Shown here: positions 1-10,619 of the stretch, piece by piece
Numbering within the stretch: the first letter of the stretch is position 1
Layout of the letters: each line of letters begins with the position of its first letter
Assembly: GCA_010645155.1 (NCBI GenBank)
Contig: CM021313.1
Location: forward strand, 4,457,345-4,521,344
DNA length: 64,000 nucleotides
Direction: 5' to 3'
Origin: Tigriopus japonicus
Taxonomy: Eukaryota > Arthropoda > Copepoda > Harpacticoida > Harpacticidae
Notes under the pieces: model-generated
The model's database searches: none
Told to the model about the DNA's origin: nothing
The model's input: the letters and a program-made list of their open reading frames with translations, nothing else
Translations under genes and position numbers: made by a program

Positions 1-2479
1 GCAGGGGGCAAACTTGTCTAGAAATGCATTCCCCAATACACAGTACATTGTTGCAAGTGCTTGATTGGTTTGACTATCATAAGTACATAGTCTTTAAATT
101 GATTATTGAGATTTCAAACATGTTAAGTGCATCTTTATAATATTTGTTGATGCTTAACTGCATGTGCTTATACTCCTAAGAAGATAATTCTTTAATCTCT
201 CCAAAACTGTCATTTCTAAAAGTTGGTTTATTAGATGGTAACCTCATAAAAGGTTATTACGACTTTGTTTTCATTACTTACAAATACAAAAAATATGAGA
301 ACATTTGCTTGGAAAGGTGTTTGGTAAGTAATTTAAGTACATGTTGAAATGTTAGATTTGAAATTGCATGTCAATCAAATTACTTTCCATTGATTTTAGT
401 CAAATTGATAAAATACATTCAAACTCAAAATTGGCTTTCCACAAAATTCCAAAGAAATGTTAGACACAAAGCATTTTCTATTTTGCAATTTAGTTCACTC
501 TCTACCACAACACTTATATTGAGACTATGTGAACTTCAGAGCTGATTTTTCAGTTTGGATTGTCTTAACCTTTCATGCCTCTAATGTTAAAGGATAGCAC
601 TTTCCTTAAAGGCATGTAAAAATCACTTACAGCTTTCAGACACTTGAGCATGCTCATTAAACTTGCACACAATCAGAAACACATTTTGATATCACAACTT
701 TAGAAAAAGTCTTAGGTGTGCACATAAAAGAAATCACTTCCTTGAGGTGTTCAGTTAGTATGTGATATTTTTCTTCATAGCTTTGCTTTTCATTGGAATC
801 CAAAAAGCAATTAGACACAAGTAGGTCTTTATCATGGAAGATCGAGTATTGAAGTAACAGCTATTTTCCAAACAATTAGTTGTTCCCGACTTAACAAGTC
901 ATTGCTTGGGAAACTAAAAAATCAAAAAATATTTCAAGTTTAACAACAATTTCAAGCCTTAGTATTTTTCACATTAGTAGTATTACACTGTCTCACTTAG
1001 TAAGGGGTGAAAGGTATTTGAATTCACTTCCAGTTTTCAGACACATCAGCATGATCATTTAAACTTGCACAAAATAAGGAACAAATTTTGCTCTTACCAT
1101 TTCAAGATAAGTCCCAGAAGTACAAATGAAAGAGATAACTATCTAAGGGTTGTTAAGTTATTTATGCTATTTTCTTCATAGCTTTGCTTTCCATTTGAAT
1201 CCAAGAAGCAATCAGACACAAGTGTTTTTGTACCAGGAAAGATCAAGTTTTGAAGTAGGAAATATCTTCCAAACAATAAGGTGTTCTTAACTTAGGGAAC
1301 TTTATTAGTCACTCTTTGAGAAACTAACTTTTCAAAAAAAATTCAAATTTTACATCCATTTCAAGCCTTGTGTTTTTCAGTGGTATTTCACAATATTAAA
1401 CCATCCCACTTAGTTGTTTGATCACTCTGGTCACAACTGAAACTTGTCAAATATTATGAAAATTGGGGTCAGTACTCTCTCTCTTTTTCTCTCTGTTCAG
1501 CTCTGGGGTTTGGGCTAAAGCAAAACAAGTCTCCCCCTGTTTCTTTAAATTCAAAAGAGAAAAAAAGAAATCCTTACCAAAAAAATAAATTAAGGAGCAA
1601 ACCCTCAAGGACCCCAAAAAAGGATGGAAAAGTATCACAATTGGAAGCCATTTGAAGCACTGATTTACACTTCACCAAAGCAATTTTTGAGATCATTTAA
1701 AACCACCAATTCCGCAGTTTTAAAAGTAACTTAATGCACCTGCTTGGTCACTGGTGCTAGAAAATCCTTGGACATAGGCACTTATGTGAATCAAGATGAT
1801 ATTCCTTGCAATTGAAGTTTTGAATTAGGCCACAAATATTTAGAAAGAGACACCATGTTTACAACTGAATGAAGTGATTCTCAAGTGATGTCATTTCATG
1901 TCTTGACAAGCCAGTTGAAATTTTAATGCAAAATTTACTCAATAATCCAAATCATGGTATTTTGGGTTTAAACTGTCAATTTTTTCAAATTGACACGCAA
2001 ATATGAAAGAAAATATTTTTTCTCTTTGATGCCTTCAGAAGAGGAGGGTTAATAGGCCCAGTTTTTTCGCAAACCTGGGCATTTTTCTAAGCTCACTTGG
2101 CCCCTTGTTATGGCGGCAAATTCAAACCATTTTAACATTGGCCTGCTCTCGGTTAGGCCATTTTTCCGACCAACGTCCATATCTCTAGATGTCCGTGCAT
2201 AGCCGTATAGGGCGTGAAAATTAAGTAAATCGAAACTAAAAGACTACAAATAGCTTGGCTTCAATTCTTCAATTTCCGTGGCCGGTTTTAAGTGACGCAC
2301 CCTGTAAGTGATCTTTTGGCTAATCGGACATCAAAAGAACTGAATCAGACACTGGGACACTTTCAAAAGCAATGGGGAAATCTTTACATCGTCAAGGTGA
2401 AGCAATCTAGGTCGCATTCGCTTTCCTATTTAGATGTTTGCATAGTTTGCTCCCTCCCCTTTCACACGGTGACACCTTG
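1..2479. other. AT-rich intergenic spacer, no gene seen
   Basis: No convincing reading frame: the ORFs here are short, low complexity and lack splice context. The only structure I see is the diverged repeat series listed separately (about 433-1415). A cluster of T-rich and A-rich tracts lies at 1480-1630. The last 200 bases may hold the promoter of the receptor gene that follows. Confidence 0.6.
433..1415 (+). repeat. Diverged tandem duplication, about 390-bp unit
   Basis: Segments about 633-1000 and 1031-1415 align along their length. Both contain a TTTCAGACAC start, a TCTTCATAGCTTTGCTTT block, a block ending in AGACACAAG, and a CATTTCAAGCCTTG-like block near the end. A third, much more decayed piece (about 433-475) has the GGCTTTCCA...TTAGACACAAAG core. 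No coding potential is seen; nature unknown. Confidence 0.6.
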
Positions 2480-2704
2480 ATGCGTCTAATGTTGTGTGCC
2501 CAAATATATTTTCTTGTCTCAATTTCAAGTGAAAGCTCTTTAATTGACAGTGGAGTCGTTCCCACTAGAGAAGCTTGCAAAAAAGCGGACATCCAGCCTC
2601 TCAGCGAAGGCTACATTCTCAATATCTTACGTAGGGATGGTGCTGGATTAGATAGCAAGCCCGAGGACAGTGTTTATCCCCCACATGATTTTGTCAGGAG
2701 AAAG
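2480..2704 (+). CDS. Candidate alternative first exon of the Cys-loop receptor (or separate small secreted protein)
   Basis: An ATG at 2480 opens a frame with a hydrophobic start typical of a signal peptide (residues about 1-20), followed by a polar, basic stretch. The frame runs to a stop at 2768-2770, but a consensus donor (AAAG then GTGAGG) lies at 2704/2705 after exactly 75 codons. Splicing in phase 0 to an acceptor ending in CATCAG at 2876 would enter the receptor frame at its codon 21, replacing the signal peptide of the downstream ATG. Alternatively it is an unspliced 96-residue peptide precursor with several dibasic sites, or chance. Not resolved by sequence alone. Confidence 0.35.
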
Positions 2705-2816
2705 GTGAGGAGGAACGGTAAAATGAGAGATTTGTCACGGATCAGAAGGCGTGAACACCTCTCGTTTTGAGTGATTTCCTAAGGACAATCGATTGCGACC
2801 CTCATGAGTGAAAGAG

Positions 2817-4693
2817 ATGAATATCCACGGATTTATTCTACTAGTGTTGGGTTTGTGGTCTCATTCCAGTCATCAGGTGATTCAGCCCATTTCAGAGCTG
2901 AAACACGATTCTAGTGCAGAGGAGGAATATGTGCAACACAGATTCAAGAGAAAAGCCTTTGAACCCTACAAAACTGGCAAGGAATTGGCCCGAGAGATGA
3001 CCCAGACCCTGGACGAGCTTCTGGGTCCGAGATATGACAAAAGGGTTCGTCCCGGTTTTGGCAAGAAAAAATTGCACATTGTCCTGAACATGTCCATTAG
3101 ATCCATGGGTCCAGTGGATGAAAACACACAAGTAGGGGATCTGAAGTGAGTTCTTGTATGTTTGATGCTAGATACAATATTGGTGTGGTTCCATTCCAGT
3201 CGTTTTTCCTAGATTGTTATTTCCGTCAAACGTGGAAGGACGACCGTTTGGCTTTTAACAACTCCGGGATTAGCGAATTGTCACTTGATTGGAAAATCTT
3301 GAAGATGATCTGGAAACCGGACACGTTCTTCATTAACGGAAAAAAGTCCAAGATGCACAAAATGACCGTTCCTAATAGATTTTCAAGGATTTCTCCGGAT
3401 GGGAGTGTGAGTTTCTCACAAAGGTTGACCATTCACGCCACATGCAAGATGGGATTGAAAAAGTTTCCTTTCGATTCTCAACTATGTCCCTTATACATCG
3501 GAAGTTATGGGTATCCGGCTGAAGAGGTGACCTATTCCTGGAAACCTCAGGTAAGCTGGTCAATTTTTCCACAGAAGAGCATCTTCTAGAACGGTTTCTC
3601 AAAATTTTCAGCCAATTTCCTTGGATGAAGTTAGTATGGCTCAATTCTCGCTGGTAGGTTGGGATTTTGGCACATCAACCAACAGGACTAACCGTAAGAT
3701 AGAGAGTGGATTCCGAACGGATTCTATCGCTTTCCTCTTGTTCTCTTTTGAACGCCAATCTGGATACTTCATCCTTCAAATCTACACACCCCTACTTCTG
3801 ATCGTTTTCTGCTCTTGGGTGGCATTTTGGATCATCAAGACTGATGTACCAGCGAGATGTGGTTTGGGTAAGGATTTGTTATTGACCTCATTTCAGATAT
3901 CATAATTACCTTGTGCCATCACTCTTCAGGAGTCACCACCGTCTTGTCGGTCACAAAGATTGGTTTCGCGCCCAAAGGCAAACCTGAGGTTCCATATGCA
4001 ACTGCATTGGACGTTTTTGTCATGGTCTGCTTCATTTGTGTGTTTGCCTCCTTGATTGAGTTTGCCGTTATCAACTTCATTACTCTTTACATTCGAAGAT
4101 ATAAAGAGGCCGAGGAGAGGGCCAAGGAGTTAAAAGAAAAGAAAAGTAAAGAATTTGGAGCTATTGAGCTTAAACTTCTTGAGGAATATCGCAGATCAAG
4201 AGTGAGAAAAAGGTCTTATTGTCCGATTTGCGATGGTCCTTTTGGACAACCACCGTTGGCGGCAACGGAAAATGGTCAGGGTGACGGTCCCGAGCAAGAA
4301 AAACATTCTGATCATGACGGTGAAGAGACCACGGAGCACACCTTTGAATCGGTTCCAATTCCAACACGAGTGAGCACACCTTCCACTAAAGAGGATCGAA
4401 GACGAAAGAAGAAAAAGAAGCTTCCTCCTTGGCTCCAAAGAGTACAAGATCGGTTGAAAGTGCCTCGGGTGCTCATTAAACTTGAGCACGCTGCTCTTTT
4501 GGGCTTAACCAGAATAATTTCATTCTTGACAATGAAACCCATTCATCAAATGATGATATATCACAGCACCGAAGAAGCTCTGGAGTGGATTGATGCCAAA
4601 TCTAGAATATTCTTTCCAACCGTGTTCATGTTGTTAATGTTGGTGTATTGGTCGACATATTTGTACATCATGGATGACAAGAAATTCTTTTAA
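2817..4693 (+). CDS. Cys-loop ligand-gated ion channel subunit, anion-type (glycine/GABA/GluCl-like)
   Basis: Pentameric ligand-gated channel subunit of the plasma membrane, predicted chloride-conducting. Exons 2817-3131, 3200-3550, 3612-3867 and 3930-4693; introns are 68, 61 and 62 bp with GT-AG ends and consistent phase; 561 residues. Residues 1-20 look like a signal peptide. The extracellular domain includes YDKRVRPGFG (about 73-82), SMGPVDE, WKPDTFF (about 143), and the Cys loop at C187 and C201 with 13 residues between. M1 is about 274-297. A PAR motif at 302-304 just before M2 is the usual sign of anion selectivity. M3 is about 332-360, then a long charged cytoplasmic loop (about 363-530) and M4 near the C-terminus. 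Odd points: M2 reads VTTVLSVTKIG, with a lysine where most relatives have a small polar residue, and an upstream exon could supply a different N-terminus. The ligand cannot be told from sequence. Confidence 0.9.
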
Positions 4694-5957
4694 TTCAAGT
4701 TCAAAGCAGAAGTTATCTGACTGTTGTTCTCTAATATAGATGTAGGAACATTTTTTTAAAATTCATTTTGAGGTCAGGTCATCCAAAGTTTCTACGTCAG
4801 TGTGCAAGAATGCACTCAAACAGGAAACAAATGATAGGAAAGACCTTGGAGGTAGCTAAAAAACGTACGAAGACATAGCTGACACCGCCCTTGGGCCAGG
4901 GTAAAATGATAGATTAGGCCTGACAGATCACTATTAACCAAATTTAATCTCAATCTCCGGGTTGGCGAATACTTCATTGTACGTCGATCAAAATCTTTTA
5001 GCATCACATGGCATTCATCAGTTTGAATAACACGGGATGATTTGCGAATTCCAAACGATCATCGACAGTCACTTGGTGTTACGTAGTACTTGATAATTGC
5101 CTTTGTACTCAAGTTACTGAAACGGGCAACGAGTGGCTCGACAAGCCGGTTTTCTATTGAAAGAGAGCTATCATAGCGTAACTTTGATATTTTTTCTCTT
5201 AGGATGATAATTAAGGCTAGTAAAAAAAATAGTCATGAGGTAAACAAGTTAAAGTGTGGGAAAACTGAATCATCTGTCTCTGAGAGTTTGAGCAATTGAC
5301 GATTGGGTACAAATTATCTCGATTGATTTGTGATTTCCTCACTTCCAACACCAACACCTGCCTTCTCTTCCCATCACGAAAGAAATTAGATAGGCCCCAT
5401 AATGTTGTGGGAGTTTTCGGAAACTCTCACCCATGAAGAAGCTCGTAACGTTCTAAAAAAGGGTCTACTGTAAATGTTAATAGACTCCTCCGTGACAAGC
5501 TCAAAAGAATTGAGAGCAAGCTGAATGAAGAATGAAGGCACAAAAGAGTATTATCTTGGGCGGCAGCTTGGCAATTTGCGGAGAACTCGTCATCTAATTG
5601 TCAAGACCTTGTTGAGTGACAAGCCAATGAGCAACTTAGTGCTTTGGTGTTTCACAAATCCCAACCTTCATTTGTACTTACGTTCCATGCTATCAGTATG
5701 TAAAAACCAATCTTCAGCAAGTTGACTACAAAGCATGGTACCTTTGAAATGCCTCTACCAGGAGAACCGATTTATAGGCTCAGATGCCTAGAACAAGCGA
5801 GTTATTGCTTGCGGCAAATTGCTCCGCCAACAACCGAAGCCAATTCCTACCGAATGGGTGCTGAGATTTCGGACATGCCGACGCCAAATATAGCTAGTTG
5901 AAAACCCCTTGCGCGTTTTCCAAATCAGATTAGTCCAAGAGAAACAAGAACTCCAGG
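4694..5957. other. Intergenic, no gene seen
   Basis: Holds the 3' end of the receptor gene and the 5' region of the transporter. A short ORF at 5525-5725 has no family features and no splice context, so I treat it as noise. No repeats of note. Confidence 0.5.
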
Positions 5958-7685
5958 ATGAAGTCGGTCTCAAGTGATGCTACTCCCAACGAACAAATTG
6001 GAGACTTCAATGAGATCCTTCATGAGGTTGGACCTCGAGGATGGTTCCAACTTAAAAACATTGTCCTTTTGTGGTCTAGCTCGGCAGCCTTGGGACTCTC
6101 GGCTCTTTTGTTTGCCTTTGTGGCTTTTGTGCCCAAATATAGATGTCCGGTCACCGAGTGCAGTGAAGGACCAGGTTCTCCCTATTATGGAAATCAAGAC
6201 AACCAGACTCTCCCAAATTTCCTTCTAGACGCCTTTGCCCCGGAGGATATTGGAGAGAGGATCTCGAAGTGCAAACAGTACAAATTCTTTGACGAGTCCG
6301 ACCCCCTCACGTGCTTTGATTATGTCGATAGACTCCGAAATAACCTGAGTGAAGCCAATCTGACTTATTGCGCGAAGGAAGATTTGATCATTGACAAGAC
6401 TTACGCCCGGACTACATTGACGGTGGATTTTGGATTTGTCTGCGAGTACGAGTTCCTTAGGGACTTTTACAATGCCACTTATATGGTTGGGATGCTATTT
6501 GGAGCGTTTATCTTTGGCATAGTGTCTGACAGATGGGGTCGTTTGAACGCCCTTTTATCCGCAGCCACGTTACTTTTTGTCTGTGGAACATTGGCAGCCT
6601 TTGTCACCATTCCAGAGTTGTATGGAGTGCTCAGATTTCTCATCGGAATGGCTGGTATAGGGAGCTACATGTCTGGATACCTTCTTGGTCTGGAGAACAC
6701 CACACCTAAATATTCCGTTCAAGTAGGCATGGCCTTATCCTTGGGATTTGTATGGGGAGCTCTTTTACTTTCTCTCATTGTATTCCTCATCCGCGATTGG
6801 ACCACTTTACACCTGGTAGCAACGGCACCCATATTCCTTATGATCTTCTTAAAGTGGCTGGTTCCTGAGTCTCCAAGATGGTTGATTGCTCGCGGTCGAA
6901 TTGCAGAAGCCAAGGTCATTATCAACTCCATTGCAGACTTCAATGGACGACCTCATCCAAACCATCTCTATAAACTTGAGCAAAAGAAGAAGGTCAAGTC
7001 CCTTGAGATCCAAGAGGACACCGAAGCCTTGACGATTGGAGTTTTGCTTAAATCGAAGTCCCTGTTCTTCAGAACAGCAGCACTTTCCATGCAATGGGCA
7101 AGTGTGACAATGGCATACTACGGAATCACTTTTGCGCTTACATCTTTTGCCGGTGACCCTTACTTGAACTTTGTTCTCGGTATTCTCTCCGAAATCCCTA
7201 GTACAGCTTACGTGTTTCTCACTCTAGACTTCTTTGGACGGCGATTTATGACGGCGAAACTACAAATTTTGGCCGGGGTGTCGTGCATCCTAGCTGGATT
7301 CTGCATGGAGTACAAGGAATTCAAGTCGTTTCAAATTGTTTTTGCCATGATTGGCAAGTTCAGTGCAACCTGTCTTTTCGCGGTTGTTTATCTCTACTCG
7401 GCAGAACTCTATCCAACTGGTATAAGGAACCAAGCCATGGGGATCTGCAGCACCGTGGCAAGACTTGGGGGTCTTCTGGCCTTACTCCTAGGAGCCTTGA
7501 GGTCTTTTTGGCCTCCGTTTCCTATGCTTATCATGGGGGCTATCGCCACAGTAGCGGGTTTGGTGGCACTTACATTGCCTGAAACGACAGGAATTCCGCT
7601 TCCCGAAACTAAACAAGACGCTGTTGCCATCCGAAAACGAGGCGGGGATTTCAAACTATTTGGGTGCAACAATGGACATGATTGA
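5958..7685 (+). CDS. Organic cation/anion transporter-like MFS protein (SLC22 family)
   Basis: A 575-residue single-exon reading frame with the layout of SLC22 carriers: a short cytoplasmic N-terminus with FNEILHEVGPRGWFQ, a first transmembrane helix (about 37-60), and a large cysteine-containing extracellular loop (about 61-170) with several N-glycosylation sites (NQT, NLS, NLT, NAT). After the second helix comes GIVSDRWGR, the MFS signature, then VPESPRWLIARGR, characteristic of SLC22. The second half has YSAELYPTGIRNQAMG and ends in LPETTGIPLPET, also a family hallmark. Twelve membrane helices are expected. It would move small organic ions across the plasma membrane; the substrate cannot be predicted. 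The ATG at 5958 sits just before the conserved N-terminal motif. The sequence before it ends in CCAG directly upstream of GATG, so a 5' UTR intron is possible. Confidence 0.9.
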   Translation: MKSVSSDATPNEQIGDFNEILHEVGPRGWFQLKNIVLLWSSSAALGLSALLFAFVAFVPKYRCPVTECSEGPGSPYYGNQDNQTLPNFLLDAFAPEDIGERISKCKQYKFFDESDPLTCFDYVDRLRNNLSEANLTYCAKEDLIIDKTYARTTLTVDFGFVCEYEFLRDFYNATYMVGMLFGAFIFGIVSDRWGRLNALLSAATLLFVCGTLAAFVTIPELYGVLRFLIGMAGIGSYMSGYLLGLENTTPKYSVQVGMALSLGFVWGALLLSLIVFLIRDWTTLHLVATAPIFLMIFLKWLVPESPRWLIARGRIAEAKVIINSIADFNGRPHPNHLYKLEQKKKVKSLEIQEDTEALTIGVLLKSKSLFFRTAALSMQWASVTMAYYGITFALTSFAGDPYLNFVLGILSEIPSTAYVFLTLDFFGRRFMTAKLQILAGVSCILAGFCMEYKEFKSFQIVFAMIGKFSATCLFAVVYLYSAELYPTGIRNQAMGICSTVARLGGLLALLLGALRSFWPPFPMLIMGAIATVAGLVALTLPETTGIPLPETKQDAVAIRKRGGDFKLFGCNNGHD

Positions 7686-10109
7686 AAATCCGTGGAGCGA
7701 AACTTTGAACAAAATTGCATTTGCATATCAATTAACTATCTCATGGCCCAAGGGCACTATTTTACGATCAGGTTTTACGAGAGAATATCTGCGCTCAGAA
7801 GGGGCAAAAACGTGCCAAGGTTGGAGGAAAATAGGTCAAGTATTCGTGTTATCAATAGTTTCATTATGCAGACAAATGTTTTGATCATAATGAAGTTGTA
7901 AGAAAGTGCAAACTAGAAATAAGAAGCTCTTGGTTCAGCGCAAATAAAGGCTTTTCTGAGGATGTACTTAACCTTCAACATGTGGTAATGCAAAAATAAA
8001 AATGCCAAAAAGTATCGAGAGAAAATGCGCAAGGTTTGGGAAAAGACCGCAGGTGGCGCTATTCGAAGTGACATCTATCAAGACGGCCAAAGTTTTAAGA
8101 AAGTAACAGGGAGATTCAATGGCAAAAAAATTACCGTAATCAACACAAAACGGATCCGAGAATAAAAGTTACAAATAAACCTACTTACATATTTGATCAA
8201 GCTCTGATATAGAGCAAAACCAACCACTCTTGATTCCCAATTTTAACCCTTTGAGCAACGCCACATTTAAAAAGTTTTACATTAGGATCCTCATTATTCT
8301 CGTAGTTCATTACCACATGAATCTACGACGCTCAATTGTTAGGGAAACCTTTTTTTTCAATCACTTCACTTTTAACCGACGAACCCTTTAATAGCCAATT
8401 AAAGAACGACCTGTGCCGAAATTAGACGAAAAACATCATGGAAAGCTTTGAAAACGGTAGACAGATAAGCAATGTATATTTCGAAAACCACAATTAGAAT
8501 CAAACCCACACATACCTTGACGCTTGAGCTCATTGGCGATATTTCATTCAAATATTTGTATGTTAGAAGATCTATCTAAAGGATCTGCAAATGTTTTGAA
8601 CATATCACTAAAATCAAGAACCTTTTGGATATTTACAAATTGAAACATGATCTTATTTTCAAAGCACGATGGTAAAAATCCTCCTGTTATAAATCAATTA
8701 ATTGAATTAATCAGTTAAAAAATTCTGATCCAACAACGCACACACATTTTCTTCCAAGTTGCTCAATAAACACACATTTCCCAAAGCATCGTGTTGCTTG
8801 AAGTGATGGGAAAGTACTTGTTCGTACACTTTGAGTCCATCAATTTGCGTCCAAGAGAAAAATGGTTGCGCACCAAAATAAGTATTAAATTGCATTTTTG
8901 ACAGTGAAGCTTTTTCTTTTCCATTCTGACTTTAGTTAGGACACTTTCGGCAGAACAAAAAATACTTTTGTGGAATAAATTAAATAATTGGATTTTCCTC
9001 CTTTCTCAAAAAGTATTTTTTCTCAAAATTACCGGTCTTTAAACACATTTGCAGTTGTTTCAAAGGGTGTCACTTAAAATGATCGTTGTACAATCCTGGA
9101 AACCCACGTTGGAACACTACCTCTTTACTTAGGCAAAAGACGAGCTTCAAATTAGCTGTGCATGGATGTCGACTATTCTTTTAGCCTTCACTAAATCCCT
9201 TCATTTATAATCATTTCCCGATCTAAAGTTCATACATAAAATGTTATACAAATAAGGGAATTTTTTTTACGCTGGTGTTTTTTCTTTCCCCCCAGATCTA
9301 CAGCAAAAAATGTGCTGCACTCATCTTTTTTGACAGAATAAAACTTTATTTTTTGAATACAGTAAAAAACGTCTTAAAAATAAATTATAAAACGTCATAC
9401 AAATAATAAAATAAAATACGCTGGTGTTTTTTCTTTGCCCCCAGATCTACAGCAAAATATGTGCTGCTCTTATCTTTAATATTTGAATGCATTAAAAAAC
9501 GTCGTCTTAAAAATAAATTATAAAACTTAAAATTTGGTACTAAAAAAGTTTTTCCACCATATTTTCCTCACATTGGCTGCCTTTCATTCAAAACGACCTC
9601 AAACTGAAATGGTTCATCCGTGTTCTTCTCATTCAAAACTGTTAATAATGATGCCTAATCAGGCATCCAATTTGCTAAAAACCAGGTTTGGCGGCGGTGT
9701 CGTTCCTCTGGAAATTGACCTCGATTTTGGCATCTTCGTTCTTACCTGATGGCATTTGGTCTGCCCGCATCCCTTGAGCAAGATCCTTGGGGGCAATAGA
9801 TTCGGACACCTGTAAGAGAAAGAGCGACCTAAAGGTATTGTCGCCTGAGTACCTTCACGTAGACAATCCTGCTCACAATGAATTTTGGGCACTATGCTAT
9901 CCGGTCAACACTTGAGTCTGTCCTTACTCAAACGAGTATTGACAGAGCGACAGAGAGACCGACAGAGATTGAGTCAAAGAGAGAGACAGAGAGAGACCAT
10001 ACACATGGAAACTTGGATGTTAAGTAACAAGGTTCAAGGCGATCGCAGGATCGAGGAAGCCCAGGCACAGCCAAACTGAAAGTAAAGACAAGCAGAAAGA
10101 AAAGATTTG
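7686..10109. other. Intergenic, no gene seen
   Basis: AT-rich spacer of about 2.4 kb. It holds the tandem duplication at 9241-9530 and, near 9930-10000, a purine-rich GACAGAGAGA-type tract. ORFs in it are short and featureless. Confidence 0.5.
9241..9530 (+). repeat. Two-copy tandem repeat, about 150 bp per unit
   Basis: Both copies carry ATACAAATAA, then ACGCTGGTGTTTTTTCTTT, CCCCCAGATCTACAGCAAAA, TGTGCTGC, and end with CTTAAAAATAAATTATAAAAC. The copies start near 9241 and 9394. The CCCCCAG within each unit resembles a 3' splice site but no exon follows. Confidence 0.75.
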
Positions 10110-10124
10110 AGCTGTCAACTTTGC

Positions 10125-10130
10125 TTTATT
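10125..10130 (-). terminator. Poly(A) signal AATAAA for the SREK1-like gene
   Basis: TTTATT on the + strand is AATAAA on the minus strand, about 490 bases beyond the stop codon. The region between is then the 3' UTR; small ORFs there on the + strand are antisense noise. Confidence 0.55.
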
Positions 10131-10619
10131 GGAGTTCTTCGCAAGTTAATTGGATTTTTGGGGGGGAGCCGATATCAACTTGCCGATCCATTGGGCGAGT
10201 CTGAATCTGCATGGAAGAGAAAAAAAGAAAGAAAATCATAGCAGAGGACAATGTCGATTATTGGAACATTTGGGTGGTAGATGACGACACGCGCACACAA
10301 CAACAGAGTAGACTTGAATGGTTAGCTCGTGGAAAGAGTTGGACCATCATTGATAGATCACTAAGCCAACCAAACCAACTGGGGGCGTATCACCAGCCTG
10401 AAAAGAGTCTACAGAAAGAGCATGATCAGTTCTCGGAGTAACATGGGAAAACAGCATCATGACGAATGACGAGCAAGGCTTTGTTTTTGTTGGGTTTCGG
10501 TTTGTGTGTGGGTTGGTTGAACCCGGAGACGATGATGGAGCTCAAGCTGGAAATACAAATCAGACTTTAAACTGTCTTAAGTGTTCCCGAATGATGTCGC
10601 ACAATACGGAGAAGAGGGT

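Noticed and set aside
2292..2480. Small ORF before the receptor gene
   Set aside because: No codon bias, no domain, and it overlaps the likely promoter or 5' region.
5525..5725. 66-codon ORF between the receptor and transporter
   Set aside because: No homology that I recognise, no signal or domain, weak context.
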